This document shows, piece by piece, positions 1 to 8,489 of a stretch of 24,726 nucleotides of DNA. Position numbers and translations under genes: made by a program. The DNA is taken from NCBI GenBank assembly GCA_002256055.1, contig NKIE01000005.1, positions 1 to 24,726 of the forward strand, given 5' to 3'. The notes beneath the pieces are model-generated. The model saw only the letters and a program-made list of their open reading frames with translations, made no database searches and was not told the origin of the DNA. How positions within the stretch are numbered: position 1 is the first letter of the stretch; each line of letters starts with the position of its first letter. Source of the DNA: Pseudomonas sp. PGPPP3. Lineage in GTDB: Bacteria > Pseudomonadota > Gammaproteobacteria > Pseudomonadales > Pseudomonadaceae.

Positions 1-1014
1 CAGCTCAGCAACAGAGACTACGACGTCAGTTTTACCAGCCCTACCGCCTATACGATTCGACGAGTTTCCGATGGCGTGGTTTTTCCAACCAGTCCGGCAA
101 CTTTTGACCTGACCACTTTACCTGCACCACAAGTTGATGGTTTCTCGCTGGGCGTTGCCACGGGTACTTTTGCAGCCGGCGACCAATTTCGGGTAACCCC
201 CACGCGTAATGGCGGCGATGAAATTCGTGCGGACCTGAAGAAGGCGGAAGAGTTGGCTTTTGCTGCTCCATTAAAAGCAGTCAAAAGTCCGGCGAATATC
301 GGCTCAGGTGTTGTGACTCAGCCGAGCGTGATTACGCGCATAGACCCCAGTTTTGACCCGAACGATCCGAGTATTCGTGATCCGCTTGAAACCAGCCTGC
401 GTAATGCGCCGCCGATGCGGATTTTGATGGGCGCAGTGGCTTCGCCACAGACGTACACGGTGGTCGATGTTAATGGCAATGATATAAGCACCGGCCTGCC
501 TCCGACGCTGCCATATGCCGCCAGCATCGTTCCGGGGCAGAATAATAAAATCCAGATTAATGTTCCTGTCTCTGCTGGGCCACCTGCAGTGCCCACTGCC
601 TTTTCTTTTGAACTAACTATTAGTGGTCGTCCTGCAGCGGGAGATAGTTTTACCGTCGCATTCAATACCAGTGGTGTTTCGGATAACCGCAATGCTTTGC
701 AAATGGTGGGGCTGCAAACCAAGAGTACGGTCGGTGTTGATCTGACGAGCCCGACGACAACCGGAGCAAGTTTTACGGATGCCTATGGCGATCTGGTTGA
801 GCGAGTCGGTACGTTGACTAGTCAGGCGCGTGTTGATGGGCAGGCCACAACGGCCATTCTCAAGCAGGCGACGAATGATCGTGATTCGGTTTCTGCGGTC
901 AATATGGATGAAGAGGCGGCTAAGCTAATTCAGTTTCAGCAATATTATCAAGCGTCGGCACAAATTATTCAGGTGGCCAGGACTTTGTTTGATACCTTGA
1001 TCAATACGTTCTGA
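1..1014 (+). CDS. flgK: Flagellar hook-associated protein 1 FlgK, 3' part only
   Basis: The reading frame is open from the first base and ends at TGA 1012-1014, giving 337 residues of the C-terminal part; the 5' end lies outside the window. FlgK is the first hook-filament junction protein, exported by the flagellar type III system and assembled on the hook before FlgL and the filament. The last ~40 residues (NMDEEAAKLIQFQQYYQASA, then QIIQVARTLFDTLINTF) are the conserved C-terminal D0 helix that closes FlgK and other axial proteins. The part before it is the variable, beta-rich outer domain. The internal ATG at 76 is not a start, because frame and FlgK-like composition continue upstream of it. 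flgL follows after 57 nt, as in other pseudomonads. The identification is secure from the C-terminal helix together with the downstream flgL. Confidence 0.95.
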   Translation, partial: QLSNRDYDVSFTSPTAYTIRRVSDGVVFPTSPATFDLTTLPAPQVDGFSLGVATGTFAAGDQFRVTPTRNGGDEIRADLKKAEELAFAAPLKAVKSPANIGSGVVTQPSVITRIDPSFDPNDPSIRDPLETSLRNAPPMRILMGAVASPQTYTVVDVNGNDISTGLPPTLPYAASIVPGQNNKIQINVPVSAGPPAVPTAFSFELTISGRPAAGDSFTVAFNTSGVSDNRNALQMVGLQTKSTVGVDLTSPTTTGASFTDAYGDLVERVGTLTSQARVDGQATTAILKQATNDRDSVSAVNMDEEAAKLIQFQQYYQASAQIIQVARTLFDTLINTF

Positions 1015-1023
1015 TGATGAAAA

Positions 1024-1053
1024 TCCCCGAGGGGAGATGAGCTGCGGCTCATC
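1024..1053 (+). other. Paired hairpins between flgK and flgL
   Basis: Two inverted repeats sit back to back in the 57-nt gap. TCCCC (1024-1028) faces GGGGA (1031-1035), and GATGAGC (1036-1042) faces GCTCATC (1047-1053) with the 4-nt loop TGCG. The second forms a clean 7-bp stem. No T-run follows, so an intrinsic terminator is unlikely. The position, just before the flgL Shine-Dalgarno (AAGAGG, 1058-1063), fits an mRNA processing or stability element that would set the FlgK:FlgL ratio. That role is inference. Confidence 0.45.
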
Positions 1054-1071
1054 GCTTAAGAGGTTTACGAC

Positions 1072-2745
1072 ATGGTCATGCGCATCTCCTCTATTCAGTC
1101 ATTTAACAATGGCGTCAGTGGATTGCAGGATAACTACTCCAATGTCACGCGGACCCAGGAACAAATCAGTAGCGGCAAGCGCATATTGACTCCTGCGGAC
1201 GATCCAGTGGCGTCGGTGCGCTTGCTGCAGTTAGACCAGCAGCAAGCAGTATTAAGCCAGTACAAGGATAACTTGACTGCCGCTAAGAACAGTTTGACGC
1301 AGGAAGAAACTACGTTGACTTCAACGGTTAACGTCTTGCAGCGTATTCGTGAATTGACGGTGCAGGCGGGTGGCGGTGCGCTGTCGGCAGCTGATCGCAA
1401 GGCTATTGCCAATGAATTGGGTGAGCGTGAGAACGAACTGCTCAATTTGATGAATAGCCGTAACGCACGTGGCGAATACCTGTTCTCTGGTTATTTAGGT
1501 AAGACTGAGCCATTTATCCGTAATCCGGATAATACCTATTCTTATCAGGGGGATGAGGGGCAGCGCAGTCTGCAAGTCGCCAGTTCAACTACTGTTGCAA
1601 TCAATGATAATGGTCGTGAGCTTTTTGAAGACGTAACCAATGCTAATCGCATTAGTAGTAATGGTGGGGTCAATAATCCTGCGCTGCCCACGCCACCGTT
1701 GCCTGCTACTACAATTGCGCCTGTTGCAAGTTCTAATCAACGGGTGTTCATGTCGCCAGGTCTAGTTGAAGATAATGTGCAGTTCAACTCGGCTTTTCGT
1801 AATGGTGAACCCTATTCGCTAGCATTTGTCAGTGGTAAGCAGTTCCGGATTTATGACAGCGCAGGTGCTGATGTAACTTCGGAGATTCCTGGCGGCGGGC
1901 AGATAAACCCATTGGCCAGCAGCGGTAACGTTATCAATTTTCGCGGCATGCGTTTTCAGTTAGATGTGGTCCTGAAAGAGGGCGATAACGCACTTGATCT
2001 GGATAATCTGCTCGCCAATACCGCGACGCCCGGATTGCCGGGTGCTGCTACGCATAGTTTCACGTTGCAAACATCGCAGACTGATTTCGCACTTACTCGT
2101 GCTTCAAGTAATACCTCTGCTGCGGTTGTGGGCGGAGGTACCATCACTAACCAGGCAACCTTTGCCGCTCAATTTCCCACATCAGGTGTGCTGCTGCGTT
2201 TCACCAGTGCCAGTAATTACAACGTTTACTCGCAGCCTGTAGGGCCAAGCAGTGCGCCAATTGCTGTAGGTAATGCCCCGGGGCCGTACCCCGCGACGAT
2301 TAATTTGTTCGGTGTGGACGTCTCCCTCAGTGCTGGCGCCGCTGCGGGTGACGAGTTCAATGTGCAGCCACAGTTTCAGGAACAGCGCAGTATCCTGAAT
2401 ACCATTGCCCGCTTGCGTCAGGCCTTGGAATCAAGTCCGGCTTCGCCAGCGGGTAACTTGGCCGTTCGTGACGAGGTCAATATTGCCCTGAAGAATATGG
2501 ACAACGGAATTGGTCAGGTATTGGAAGTGCAGACCAAGATCGGTGCGCGGCTGAATCTGGTTGACTCTACCGAAACGGATAATGAAGACGTGACCTTGGT
2601 GAACAAGTCGGTGCAGGCTGAGCTGCGCGATCTGGATTACGCGGAGGCGCTGTCGCGTTTGTCTTTTCAGACTATCGTGCTGGAGGCTGCGCAGCAGAGC
2701 TATGTGAAAATTGCAGGGCTGAATTTATTTGATCAGTTACGTTGA
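1072..2745 (+). CDS. flgL: Flagellar hook-filament junction protein FlgL
   Basis: FlgL is the second hook-associated (junction) protein, placed between FlgK and the flagellin filament. The N-terminus MRISSIQSFNNGV and the following heptad-like helix (SNVTRTQEQISSGKRI, then TPADDPVA) are the conserved flagellin/FlgL D0-D1 segment. The C-terminus (SRLSFQTIVLEAAQQSYVKI, then AGLNLFDQLR) is the matching D0 helix. At 557 residues it is clearly longer than the roughly 400-440 residues common in Pseudomonas FlgL. The extra length is in the central outer domain (about residues 190-450), rich in Ser, Thr, Pro and Ala. ATG 1072 is preferred because AAGAGG lies 8 nt upstream. ATG 1078 (MRISS) matches the family N-terminus better but would leave a 14-nt spacing. 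It follows flgK and is the last flg gene before the glycosylation island. Confidence 0.95.
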   Translation: MVMRISSIQSFNNGVSGLQDNYSNVTRTQEQISSGKRILTPADDPVASVRLLQLDQQQAVLSQYKDNLTAAKNSLTQEETTLTSTVNVLQRIRELTVQAGGGALSAADRKAIANELGERENELLNLMNSRNARGEYLFSGYLGKTEPFIRNPDNTYSYQGDEGQRSLQVASSTTVAINDNGRELFEDVTNANRISSNGGVNNPALPTPPLPATTIAPVASSNQRVFMSPGLVEDNVQFNSAFRNGEPYSLAFVSGKQFRIYDSAGADVTSEIPGGGQINPLASSGNVINFRGMRFQLDVVLKEGDNALDLDNLLANTATPGLPGAATHSFTLQTSQTDFALTRASSNTSAAVVGGGTITNQATFAAQFPTSGVLLRFTSASNYNVYSQPVGPSSAPIAVGNAPGPYPATINLFGVDVSLSAGAAAGDEFNVQPQFQEQRSILNTIARLRQALESSPASPAGNLAVRDEVNIALKNMDNGIGQVLEVQTKIGARLNLVDSTETDNEDVTLVNKSVQAELRDLDYAEALSRLSFQTIVLEAAQQSYVKIAGLNLFDQLR

Positions 2746-2833
2746 ATGCATGAACTTTGGGTGTTGTGCTGGGGTTTAATCTGACATTGCAAAGTTGTGG
2801 AAACTAATTTTTATCTCGCGTAGGCTGCATTTT

Positions 2834-2872
2834 TTGCGCGTACATACTAGGCTGGTACATTAGGCGCTAATG
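2834..2872 (+). promoter_or_regulatory. Possible promoter with overlapping palindrome before pseB
   Basis: The 145-bp flgL-pseB gap contains a perfect palindrome, CATTAG-GCG-CTAATG (2858-2872), ending 18 nt before the pseB ATG. Just upstream is a weak sigma-70-like arrangement: TTGCGC (2834-2839), a 16-nt spacer, and TACATT (2856-2861) preceded by the extended -10 dinucleotide TG (2853-2854). If the promoter is real, the palindrome covers the -10 and start region, where a repressor would bind. Both parts are weak alone, and the island could instead be read through from flgL. No terminator is visible after flgL. Confidence 0.3.
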
Positions 2873-2878
2873 CCATGA

Positions 2879-3886
<1,008 letters not shown>

Positions 3887-3892
3887 ACGTTT

Positions 3893-5050
3893 ATGATTCC
3901 TTATGGCCGCCAGCAAATTGATGAAAGTGATATTGATGCGGTTGTCGCAGTTCTACGTTCCGATTGGCTGACTCAAGGGCCGGCTATCGAGGCGTTTGAG
4001 TGCGCGGTTGCACAGCGATGTGATGCGCGCTACGCCGTTGCAGTCAGCAATGCTACGGCCGCCTTGCATCTAGCTTGTCTGGCTGCGGGTTTGGGCCCTG
4101 ATGATTGGCTTTGGACCAGTCCGAATACCTTCGTGGCCTCAGCTAATTGCGCTCGTTACTGTGGTGCCAAAGTCGATTTTGTCGATATTGATCCCGTTAC
4201 CTGGAATATGGATGTTGCGCATTTAGCGGCGAAGCTTGCGCACGCAGAAAAGCTCAATCGGCTGCCCAAAATTTTGGTGCCAGTGGCGTTCTCCGGCCAG
4301 TCATGTGATATGGCCGCTATTCGCTCTTTGGCGGATGCCTACGGTGTGCTGATTATCGAGGATGCATCCCATGCGATAGGTGCGACATACCAAGGCCGGC
4401 CGGTAGGGTGCGGGGATTATGCTGATATGACAGTGTTCAGCTTTCATCCGGTGAAAATAATCACCAGCGGTGAGGGTGGAATGCTGTTGACCAATAGTGC
4501 GGAGTTGCAGCAGCGTCTTTATCGTTTGCGAAGCCATGGTATCAGCCGCGATCCGGCGTTGATGAGCGAACCAAGTCATGGACCTTGGTACTATCAGCAA
4601 TTGGAGTTGGGGTTTAATTATCGCATTACGGATATTCAGGCGGCGCTTGGACTTTCCCAGTTGTCAAAGCTGGATGGCTTTCTTCAACGGCGCCGGCAGT
4701 TGGCTGCGAGATACGATTTGTTGCTGCAAGAATTACCCCTGTGTTTGCCTGGTCGTCAGGCGGGGGTCGAGTCTGCCTGGCATTTGTATGTGGTGCGCTT
4801 GCAGCTGGCCAGGATAAAGCGCTCTCGTCGCGAGGCTTTTGATGCTTTGCGGGCTGCGGGTATTGGCGTCAATGTGCATTATATTCCGGTGCACTTGCAG
4901 CCTTACTATCGCGAGCTGGGTTTTTGTCCTGGTGATTTTCCTGCTGCCGAAGCTTATTACAGTGAAGCACTGACGCTGCCCTTGCACGCAGGCATGCTTG
5001 ATTCCGAGCAGGATCAGGTAATAGCCGCGCTGCGTGAGGTGCTGCTGTGA
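3893..5050 (+). CDS. pseC: UDP-4-keto-sugar C4 aminotransferase (PseC)
   Basis: PseC is a PLP-dependent DegT/DnrJ/EryC1/StrS aminotransferase that uses L-glutamate to aminate the PseB product at C4, giving UDP-4-amino-4,6-dideoxy-beta-L-AltNAc. The 385 residues are family length. The N-terminus MIPYGRQQIDESDIDAVV is typical of sugar aminotransferases. The PLP phosphate site is around SNATAALHLAC (52-62), EDASHAIGA (156-164) carries the cofactor-contacting Asp and His, and SFHPVKIITSGEGG (183-196) has the Schiff-base Lys188. The GFNYRITDIQAALGLSQL motif (about 242-259) is also present. No strong Shine-Dalgarno precedes ATG 3893, only 6 nt after pseB, so translation is probably coupled. Its stop overlaps the pseF start. 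Confidence 0.95.
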   Translation: MIPYGRQQIDESDIDAVVAVLRSDWLTQGPAIEAFECAVAQRCDARYAVAVSNATAALHLACLAAGLGPDDWLWTSPNTFVASANCARYCGAKVDFVDIDPVTWNMDVAHLAAKLAHAEKLNRLPKILVPVAFSGQSCDMAAIRSLADAYGVLIIEDASHAIGATYQGRPVGCGDYADMTVFSFHPVKIITSGEGGMLLTNSAELQQRLYRLRSHGISRDPALMSEPSHGPWYYQQLELGFNYRITDIQAALGLSQLSKLDGFLQRRRQLAARYDLLLQELPLCLPGRQAGVESAWHLYVVRLQLARIKRSRREAFDALRAAGIGVNVHYIPVHLQPYYRELGFCPGDFPAAEAYYSEALTLPLHAGMLDSEQDQVIAALREVLL

Positions 5051-5757
5051 GCCGCTTGGCCGTCATTCCGGCACGTGGTGGCAGCAAACGCATTCCAGGT
5101 AAGAACATCAGGTTGTTTCACGGTAAACCCATGCTCGCCTATTCAATCGAGGCCGCGCAGGCTTCGCACTTGTTTGATCGGATTGTGGTCAGTACCGATG
5201 ATCCCACCATCGCGCAATTGGCCATAGAGCTTGGCGCTGAAGTGCCTTTTAGTCGCCCAGCGACATTGGCCGATGATCACGCAACCACCTTGGCGGTGAT
5301 GCAGCATGCTGTTTCCGTGTTGTGTGAGCCGGGAGGGGGGGCTGATTACGTTTGTTGTTTGTATGCCACCGCACCCTTTGTGCAGGCTACCAATCTGCAG
5401 CGCGGCTTCGAGTTGCTGGCGGAAAATCCGACCAAGTCTTATGCCTTTTCCATTACTGATTTTGGTTTTCCGGTTCAGCGTGCCATTCGTATCAGTGAGG
5501 ACGGCGCTGTGGATGCTTTGTATCCGCAGTATCGTGACGTGCGCTCACAAGACTTGCCGCCGGCATTCCATGATGCGGGGCAGTTCTATTGGGGGCGCGC
5601 TGCAGCCTGGTTGCGTGGGGATCCGCTTTTTTCACCGCTGTCGTTGCCCGTGGTACTGCCACGTTACCTAGTACAAGACATCGACACGTTGCATGACTGG
5701 CGACGTGCGGAGTTGATGTATCAGGCGTTGCTTGCCAGCGGAGAGCTTGGCGGATGA
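5047..5757 (+). CDS. pseF: CMP-pseudaminic acid synthetase (PseF)
   Basis: PseF activates pseudaminic acid with CTP to give the CMP-sugar donor, the last cytoplasmic step. The 236-residue protein belongs to the CMP-NeuAc synthetase (NeuA-like) cytidylyltransferases. The CTP-binding motif LAVIPARGGSKRIPGKNI lies at about residues 4-21. VVSTDDPTIAQLA follows near 49-61, and a long central sheet ends at YLVQDIDTLHDWRRAELMY near the C-terminus. The start is GTG 5047, which forms a GTGA overlap with the pseC stop; no better ATG is available. Its own stop overlaps the pseG ATG by 4 nt. PseF rather than a LegF/NeuA role is inferred from its place between PseC- and PseG-type genes. Confidence 0.93.
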   Translation: MSRLAVIPARGGSKRIPGKNIRLFHGKPMLAYSIEAAQASHLFDRIVVSTDDPTIAQLAIELGAEVPFSRPATLADDHATTLAVMQHAVSVLCEPGGGADYVCCLYATAPFVQATNLQRGFELLAENPTKSYAFSITDFGFPVQRAIRISEDGAVDALYPQYRDVRSQDLPPAFHDAGQFYWGRAAAWLRGDPLFSPLSLPVVLPRYLVQDIDTLHDWRRAELMYQALLASGELGG

Positions 5758-6806
5758 GGGTGCTGTTCCGAGTCGATGCCTCTGTTGTCATAGGCATCGG
5801 CCATGTCATGCGCTGTCTGACGTTGGCTAAGGCTCTGCAGGCTCGTGGTGCGCAGGTGGTGTTTGTTTGTCGTGAGTTAGGCGGCCATCAGATCGACCGT
5901 ATTCAGCGAGATTTTACCGTGCTGCACTTGCCTGCAGCTTATCAAGGCGAGACAAGTGCTCTAACGCCCGAGTCCAGCGTTTCGGAGGAGGCAGATTTCA
6001 CTGCTGTGCTCACCATGGTCGGCACGCTGCATTTTGATTGGTGTGTGCTGGATCACTATGGATTGGGTCTTGGCTGGCAGCAGCAGGTAATGCAGATTTG
6101 TCGCCGTTTGTTGGTGATTGATGATTTGCCCTCGCGTCATAAAGATTGTGATCTATTGCTTGATCAAAACCTGTTGAGCGAACCTTCAGGGGCCTATCCA
6201 GGCCGCAGCACGCGGCGTTTATTTGGTCCCAGTTACAGCCTTTTGCGCGATGAATTTTTGTCTTACCGGGCTTTACCTCGTCCGCAGCAAGAAGGCCTTC
6301 CCAGGTTGCTGGTCTTTTTCGGTGGCGGCGCCAGTGCGCTGGAGTTGCTCCGTGTCCTACCTGTATTACTCCCACTGCCGGTGCGCCTGGATATTGTCAT
6401 TAGCTCTGCCACTCCTGAGCGAGCGACACTTGAGCGCATGCTGGAGGGGCAGCAGCATGCGTCCTTGCACGTCGATACTGAGCAGATGGCTAAGTTATTG
6501 CATGCGGCAGATCTGTATGTTGGTGCGGGTGGCACCGTTACCTGGGAGCGTGCCTGTCTGGGGTTGCCGGGCGTGGTAGCAGCCTTGAGTTTTAATCAGC
6601 AGGCCATCAGCAGTGCTTGCGCCGAATGGGGAATGCAAGATTACCTTGGCCTGAGCAGTACGGTGCAGCCAATAGATTGGCAGTTAAAGGTCAGCCAGTT
6701 GCTTGCCCAACCCGAGCGGCTGGAACGCATGCGTCAGCGGGCCTTAGCGCTGGTTGACGGTCGGGGTGTGGGGCGTGTCGTAGAGGCTATGGAATGTCAG
6801 GTTTGA
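5754..6806 (+). CDS. pseG: UDP-2,4-diacylamido-trideoxy-altropyranose hydrolase (PseG)
   Basis: PseG removes UDP from the nucleotide-linked 2,4-diacylamido-2,4,6-trideoxy-L-altrose, releasing the free sugar for PseI. It has a GT-B fold like MurG. The N-terminal loop GIGHVMR (14-20) carries His17, the position of the catalytic His in characterised PseG. VLDHYGLG (about 97-104) and LLVIDDLPSRHKDCDLLLDQ (about 119-138) follow. The UDP-binding half has LLVFFGGGAS and YVGAGGTVTWERACLGLPGV. A PseG-type hydrolase, rather than a NeuC-type hydrolysing epimerase, is the strongest sign that this pathway makes pseudaminic and not legionaminic acid. At 350 residues it is longer than the smallest PseG proteins but shows no fused acetyltransferase. 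It overlaps pseF by 4 nt and the next gene by 13 nt. Confidence 0.93.
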   Translation: MRVLFRVDASVVIGIGHVMRCLTLAKALQARGAQVVFVCRELGGHQIDRIQRDFTVLHLPAAYQGETSALTPESSVSEEADFTAVLTMVGTLHFDWCVLDHYGLGLGWQQQVMQICRRLLVIDDLPSRHKDCDLLLDQNLLSEPSGAYPGRSTRRLFGPSYSLLRDEFLSYRALPRPQQEGLPRLLVFFGGGASALELLRVLPVLLPLPVRLDIVISSATPERATLERMLEGQQHASLHVDTEQMAKLLHAADLYVGAGGTVTWERACLGLPGVVAALSFNQQAISSACAEWGMQDYLGLSSTVQPIDWQLKVSQLLAQPERLERMRQRALALVDGRGVGRVVEAMECQV

Positions 6807-7444
6807 ACCAACGTATCGATGTTTTGTGCTCAGATCAGCAACATCCCATCCAAGCGCGTTTAAGGACCTGGTGTGAGCAGCAGGATGCGCGTTTGTGTGG
6901 GCAGGTAGATGAGTTACTTGGCGGTGATTTTCTCTTTCTAGTGTCATGTCAGTCGATTGTTAGCACTCAGTTACGGGCCCGCTATCGCTACTGTTTGGTC
7001 GTGCATGCCAGCGATTTGCCAACAGGGCGCGGCATGTCCCCTCAGGTGTGGCAGGTGATCAGTGGTGCCAAGCACATCACCGTGACCTTGCTCAATGCGG
7101 ATGACCCTGTGGACAGCGGTGACATCTGGCAGCAGCGTGGTTTTGAGCTGCAGGGGCACGAACTGTACGACGAGATCAATGCCAAGTTATTCGATGCCGA
7201 GTTTGAGCTGCTCGATTGGGCGTTGGAGCATTGCGTGCACAGCCAGCCGCGGATACAGCAGGGGGAGCCAACCTACTATCCGCGCCGCTGTCGGGAGGAC
7301 AGTCGAATCAATCCAGAAGAGTCCATTGCGAGTCAGTTTGATCTGCTCCGGGTCGCCGACACAGAGCGCTATCCGGCTTTTTTTGACCTGCGCGGTTATC
7401 GTTACGAAGTCGTGCTGAAAAAAGTGGGGAAAGCATATGAGTAG
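6794..7444 (+). CDS. Formyltransferase-family protein in place of PseH
   Basis: This 216-residue protein carries the methionyl-tRNA/sugar formyltransferase signature (formyl_trans_N). HASDLPTGRG is at residues 71-80, followed by SP at 82-83 and W86, then TVTLLNADDPVDSGDI (96-111). Aligned on the E. coli ArnA N-terminal domain, His71, Pro76, Arg79-Gly80, Pro83, Trp86 and Asp107 fall at identical spacing (His to Asp 36 residues in both). The catalytic Asn two residues before the His is Val69 here. The C-terminus (ERYPAFFDLRGYRYEVVL) resembles the short tail of small formyltransferases. The position between pseG and pseI, with no GNAT-type PseH in the island, suggests it N-acylates the 4-amino group of the PseC product. 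N10-formyl-tetrahydrofolate would be the donor, giving 7-N-formyl pseudaminic acid. The role is inference. ATG 6794 overlaps pseG by 13 nt, and the end overlaps pseI by 8 nt. Confidence 0.8.
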   Translation: MSGLNQRIDVLCSDQQHPIQARLRTWCEQQDARLCGQVDELLGGDFLFLVSCQSIVSTQLRARYRYCLVVHASDLPTGRGMSPQVWQVISGAKHITVTLLNADDPVDSGDIWQQRGFELQGHELYDEINAKLFDAEFELLDWALEHCVHSQPRIQQGEPTYYPRRCREDSRINPEESIASQFDLLRVADTERYPAFFDLRGYRYEVVLKKVGKAYE

Positions 7445-8489
7445 TTTTCGAATTGGCACCCGTCTGATTGGCCCTGATTCGACCCCATTTGTGATTGCGG
7501 AAATGAGTGGTAACCACAATCAGTCCCTTGAACGAGCGCTGGCCATCGTTGAGGCCGCCGCGAAGGCGGGAGCCCATGCGCTTAAGCTACAGACCTATAC
7601 ACCAGACACCATGACTCTCGACTTGAATGTTGGGGAGTTTCAAATCAGCGATCCGCAGAGCTTGTGGGCGGGTAACTCGTTGTATGAGCTCTATCGTCAG
7701 GCCTATACCCCTTGGGAGTGGCACCAGCCGATTTTTGCGCGCGCAGCGGAACTTGGCATGCTGGCGTTCTCAACTCCGTTTGATGAAAGTGCCGTGGACT
7801 TTCTGGAAAGCCTGAATGTGCCTGCCTATAAGATCGCCAGCTTTGAAAATACAGATATACCCCTGATTCGTAAGGTGGCGGCTACAGGCAAGCCGATGAT
7901 CATTTCCACTGGCATGGCCTCAGTGGCTGAGATCGATGAGGCCGTGCGAGCAGCCCGTGTGGCAGGTTGCGAGCATTTGGTACTGCTCAAGTGCACCAGC
8001 ACCTATCCAGCTACAGCCGATAACTCCAACGTGCGCACCATCCCTCATCTGCGCGAATTGTTTAAGTGCGAAGTGGGTTTGTCTGACCACACGATGGGGG
8101 TCGGCGCGGCAGTAGCCGCGGTTGCTTTAGGTGCCAGTGTGATCGAAAAGCACTTCACGCTCGCGCGCGCGGATGGTGGTGTCGATTCAAGTTTTTCCAT
8201 GGAGCCGCAAGAGCTGCAGATGCTTACGCTCGAAACCGAACGTGCCTGGAGGGCTTTGGGGCAGGTCTCTTATGGCGCTTCAACAGCGGAGCAAGGGTCG
8301 TTGATTTTTCGGCGCTCGCTGTATGTGGTGCAAGACATTGCTGAGGGCGAAGCGCTCACGTTGAACAACCTTAGGCCTATTCGGCCCGGCTATGGTTTGC
8401 CACCCAAATTTCTCGAGCAGCTGTTGGGTATGCGACTGAAGAAAGCGGTGCCGCGCGGCTCTGCACTGACTTGGGATATGTTGAAATGA
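7437..8489 (+). CDS. pseI: Pseudaminic acid synthase (PseI)
   Basis: PseI condenses the PseG product (a 2,4-diacylamido-trideoxy-L-altrose) with phosphoenolpyruvate to give pseudaminic acid. The 350-residue protein has the NeuB two-domain build. A TIM-barrel spans residues 1 to about 280: FVIAEMSGNHNQ from 18, KLQTYTPDTM near 50-59, TGMAS near 158-162, SDHTMG from 216 and EKHFT from 237. A C-terminal SAF (antifreeze-like) domain covers about 285-350 (RRSLYVVQDIAEGEALT, then LRPIRPGYGLPP). The stretch DGGVDSSFSMEPQE following EKHFTLAR is the PseI-type variant; NeuB usually has D-H-x-x-S there. ATG 7437 lies inside the end of the formyltransferase gene, and the stop overlaps the methyltransferase ATG (ATGA). 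Confidence 0.95.
   Translation: MSSFRIGTRLIGPDSTPFVIAEMSGNHNQSLERALAIVEAAAKAGAHALKLQTYTPDTMTLDLNVGEFQISDPQSLWAGNSLYELYRQAYTPWEWHQPIFARAAELGMLAFSTPFDESAVDFLESLNVPAYKIASFENTDIPLIRKVAATGKPMIISTGMASVAEIDEAVRAARVAGCEHLVLLKCTSTYPATADNSNVRTIPHLRELFKCEVGLSDHTMGVGAAVAAVALGASVIEKHFTLARADGGVDSSFSMEPQELQMLTLETERAWRALGQVSYGASTAEQGSLIFRRSLYVVQDIAEGEALTLNNLRPIRPGYGLPPKFLEQLLGMRLKKAVPRGSALTWDMLK

Noticed and set aside
76..1014. Start of the first gene at ATG 76
   Set aside because: The frame is open to base 1 with FlgK-like composition, so this is an internal Met of a truncated gene.
2753..2796. Inverted repeat AACTTTG / CAAAGTT after flgL as a terminator
   Set aside because: The arms are AT-rich, 30 nt apart and not followed by a T-run; too weak to call.
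2853..2868. Sigma-54-like site (GG-N10-GC) before pseB
   Set aside because: The -12 half lacks TT before GC, and the implied start (~2879) would fall inside the pseB Shine-Dalgarno.
8471..8485. TTG 8471 as start of the methyltransferase gene
   Set aside because: ATG 8486 gives the ATGA overlap seen at neighbouring junctions; the TTG would add five residues translated from inside pseI without a site.
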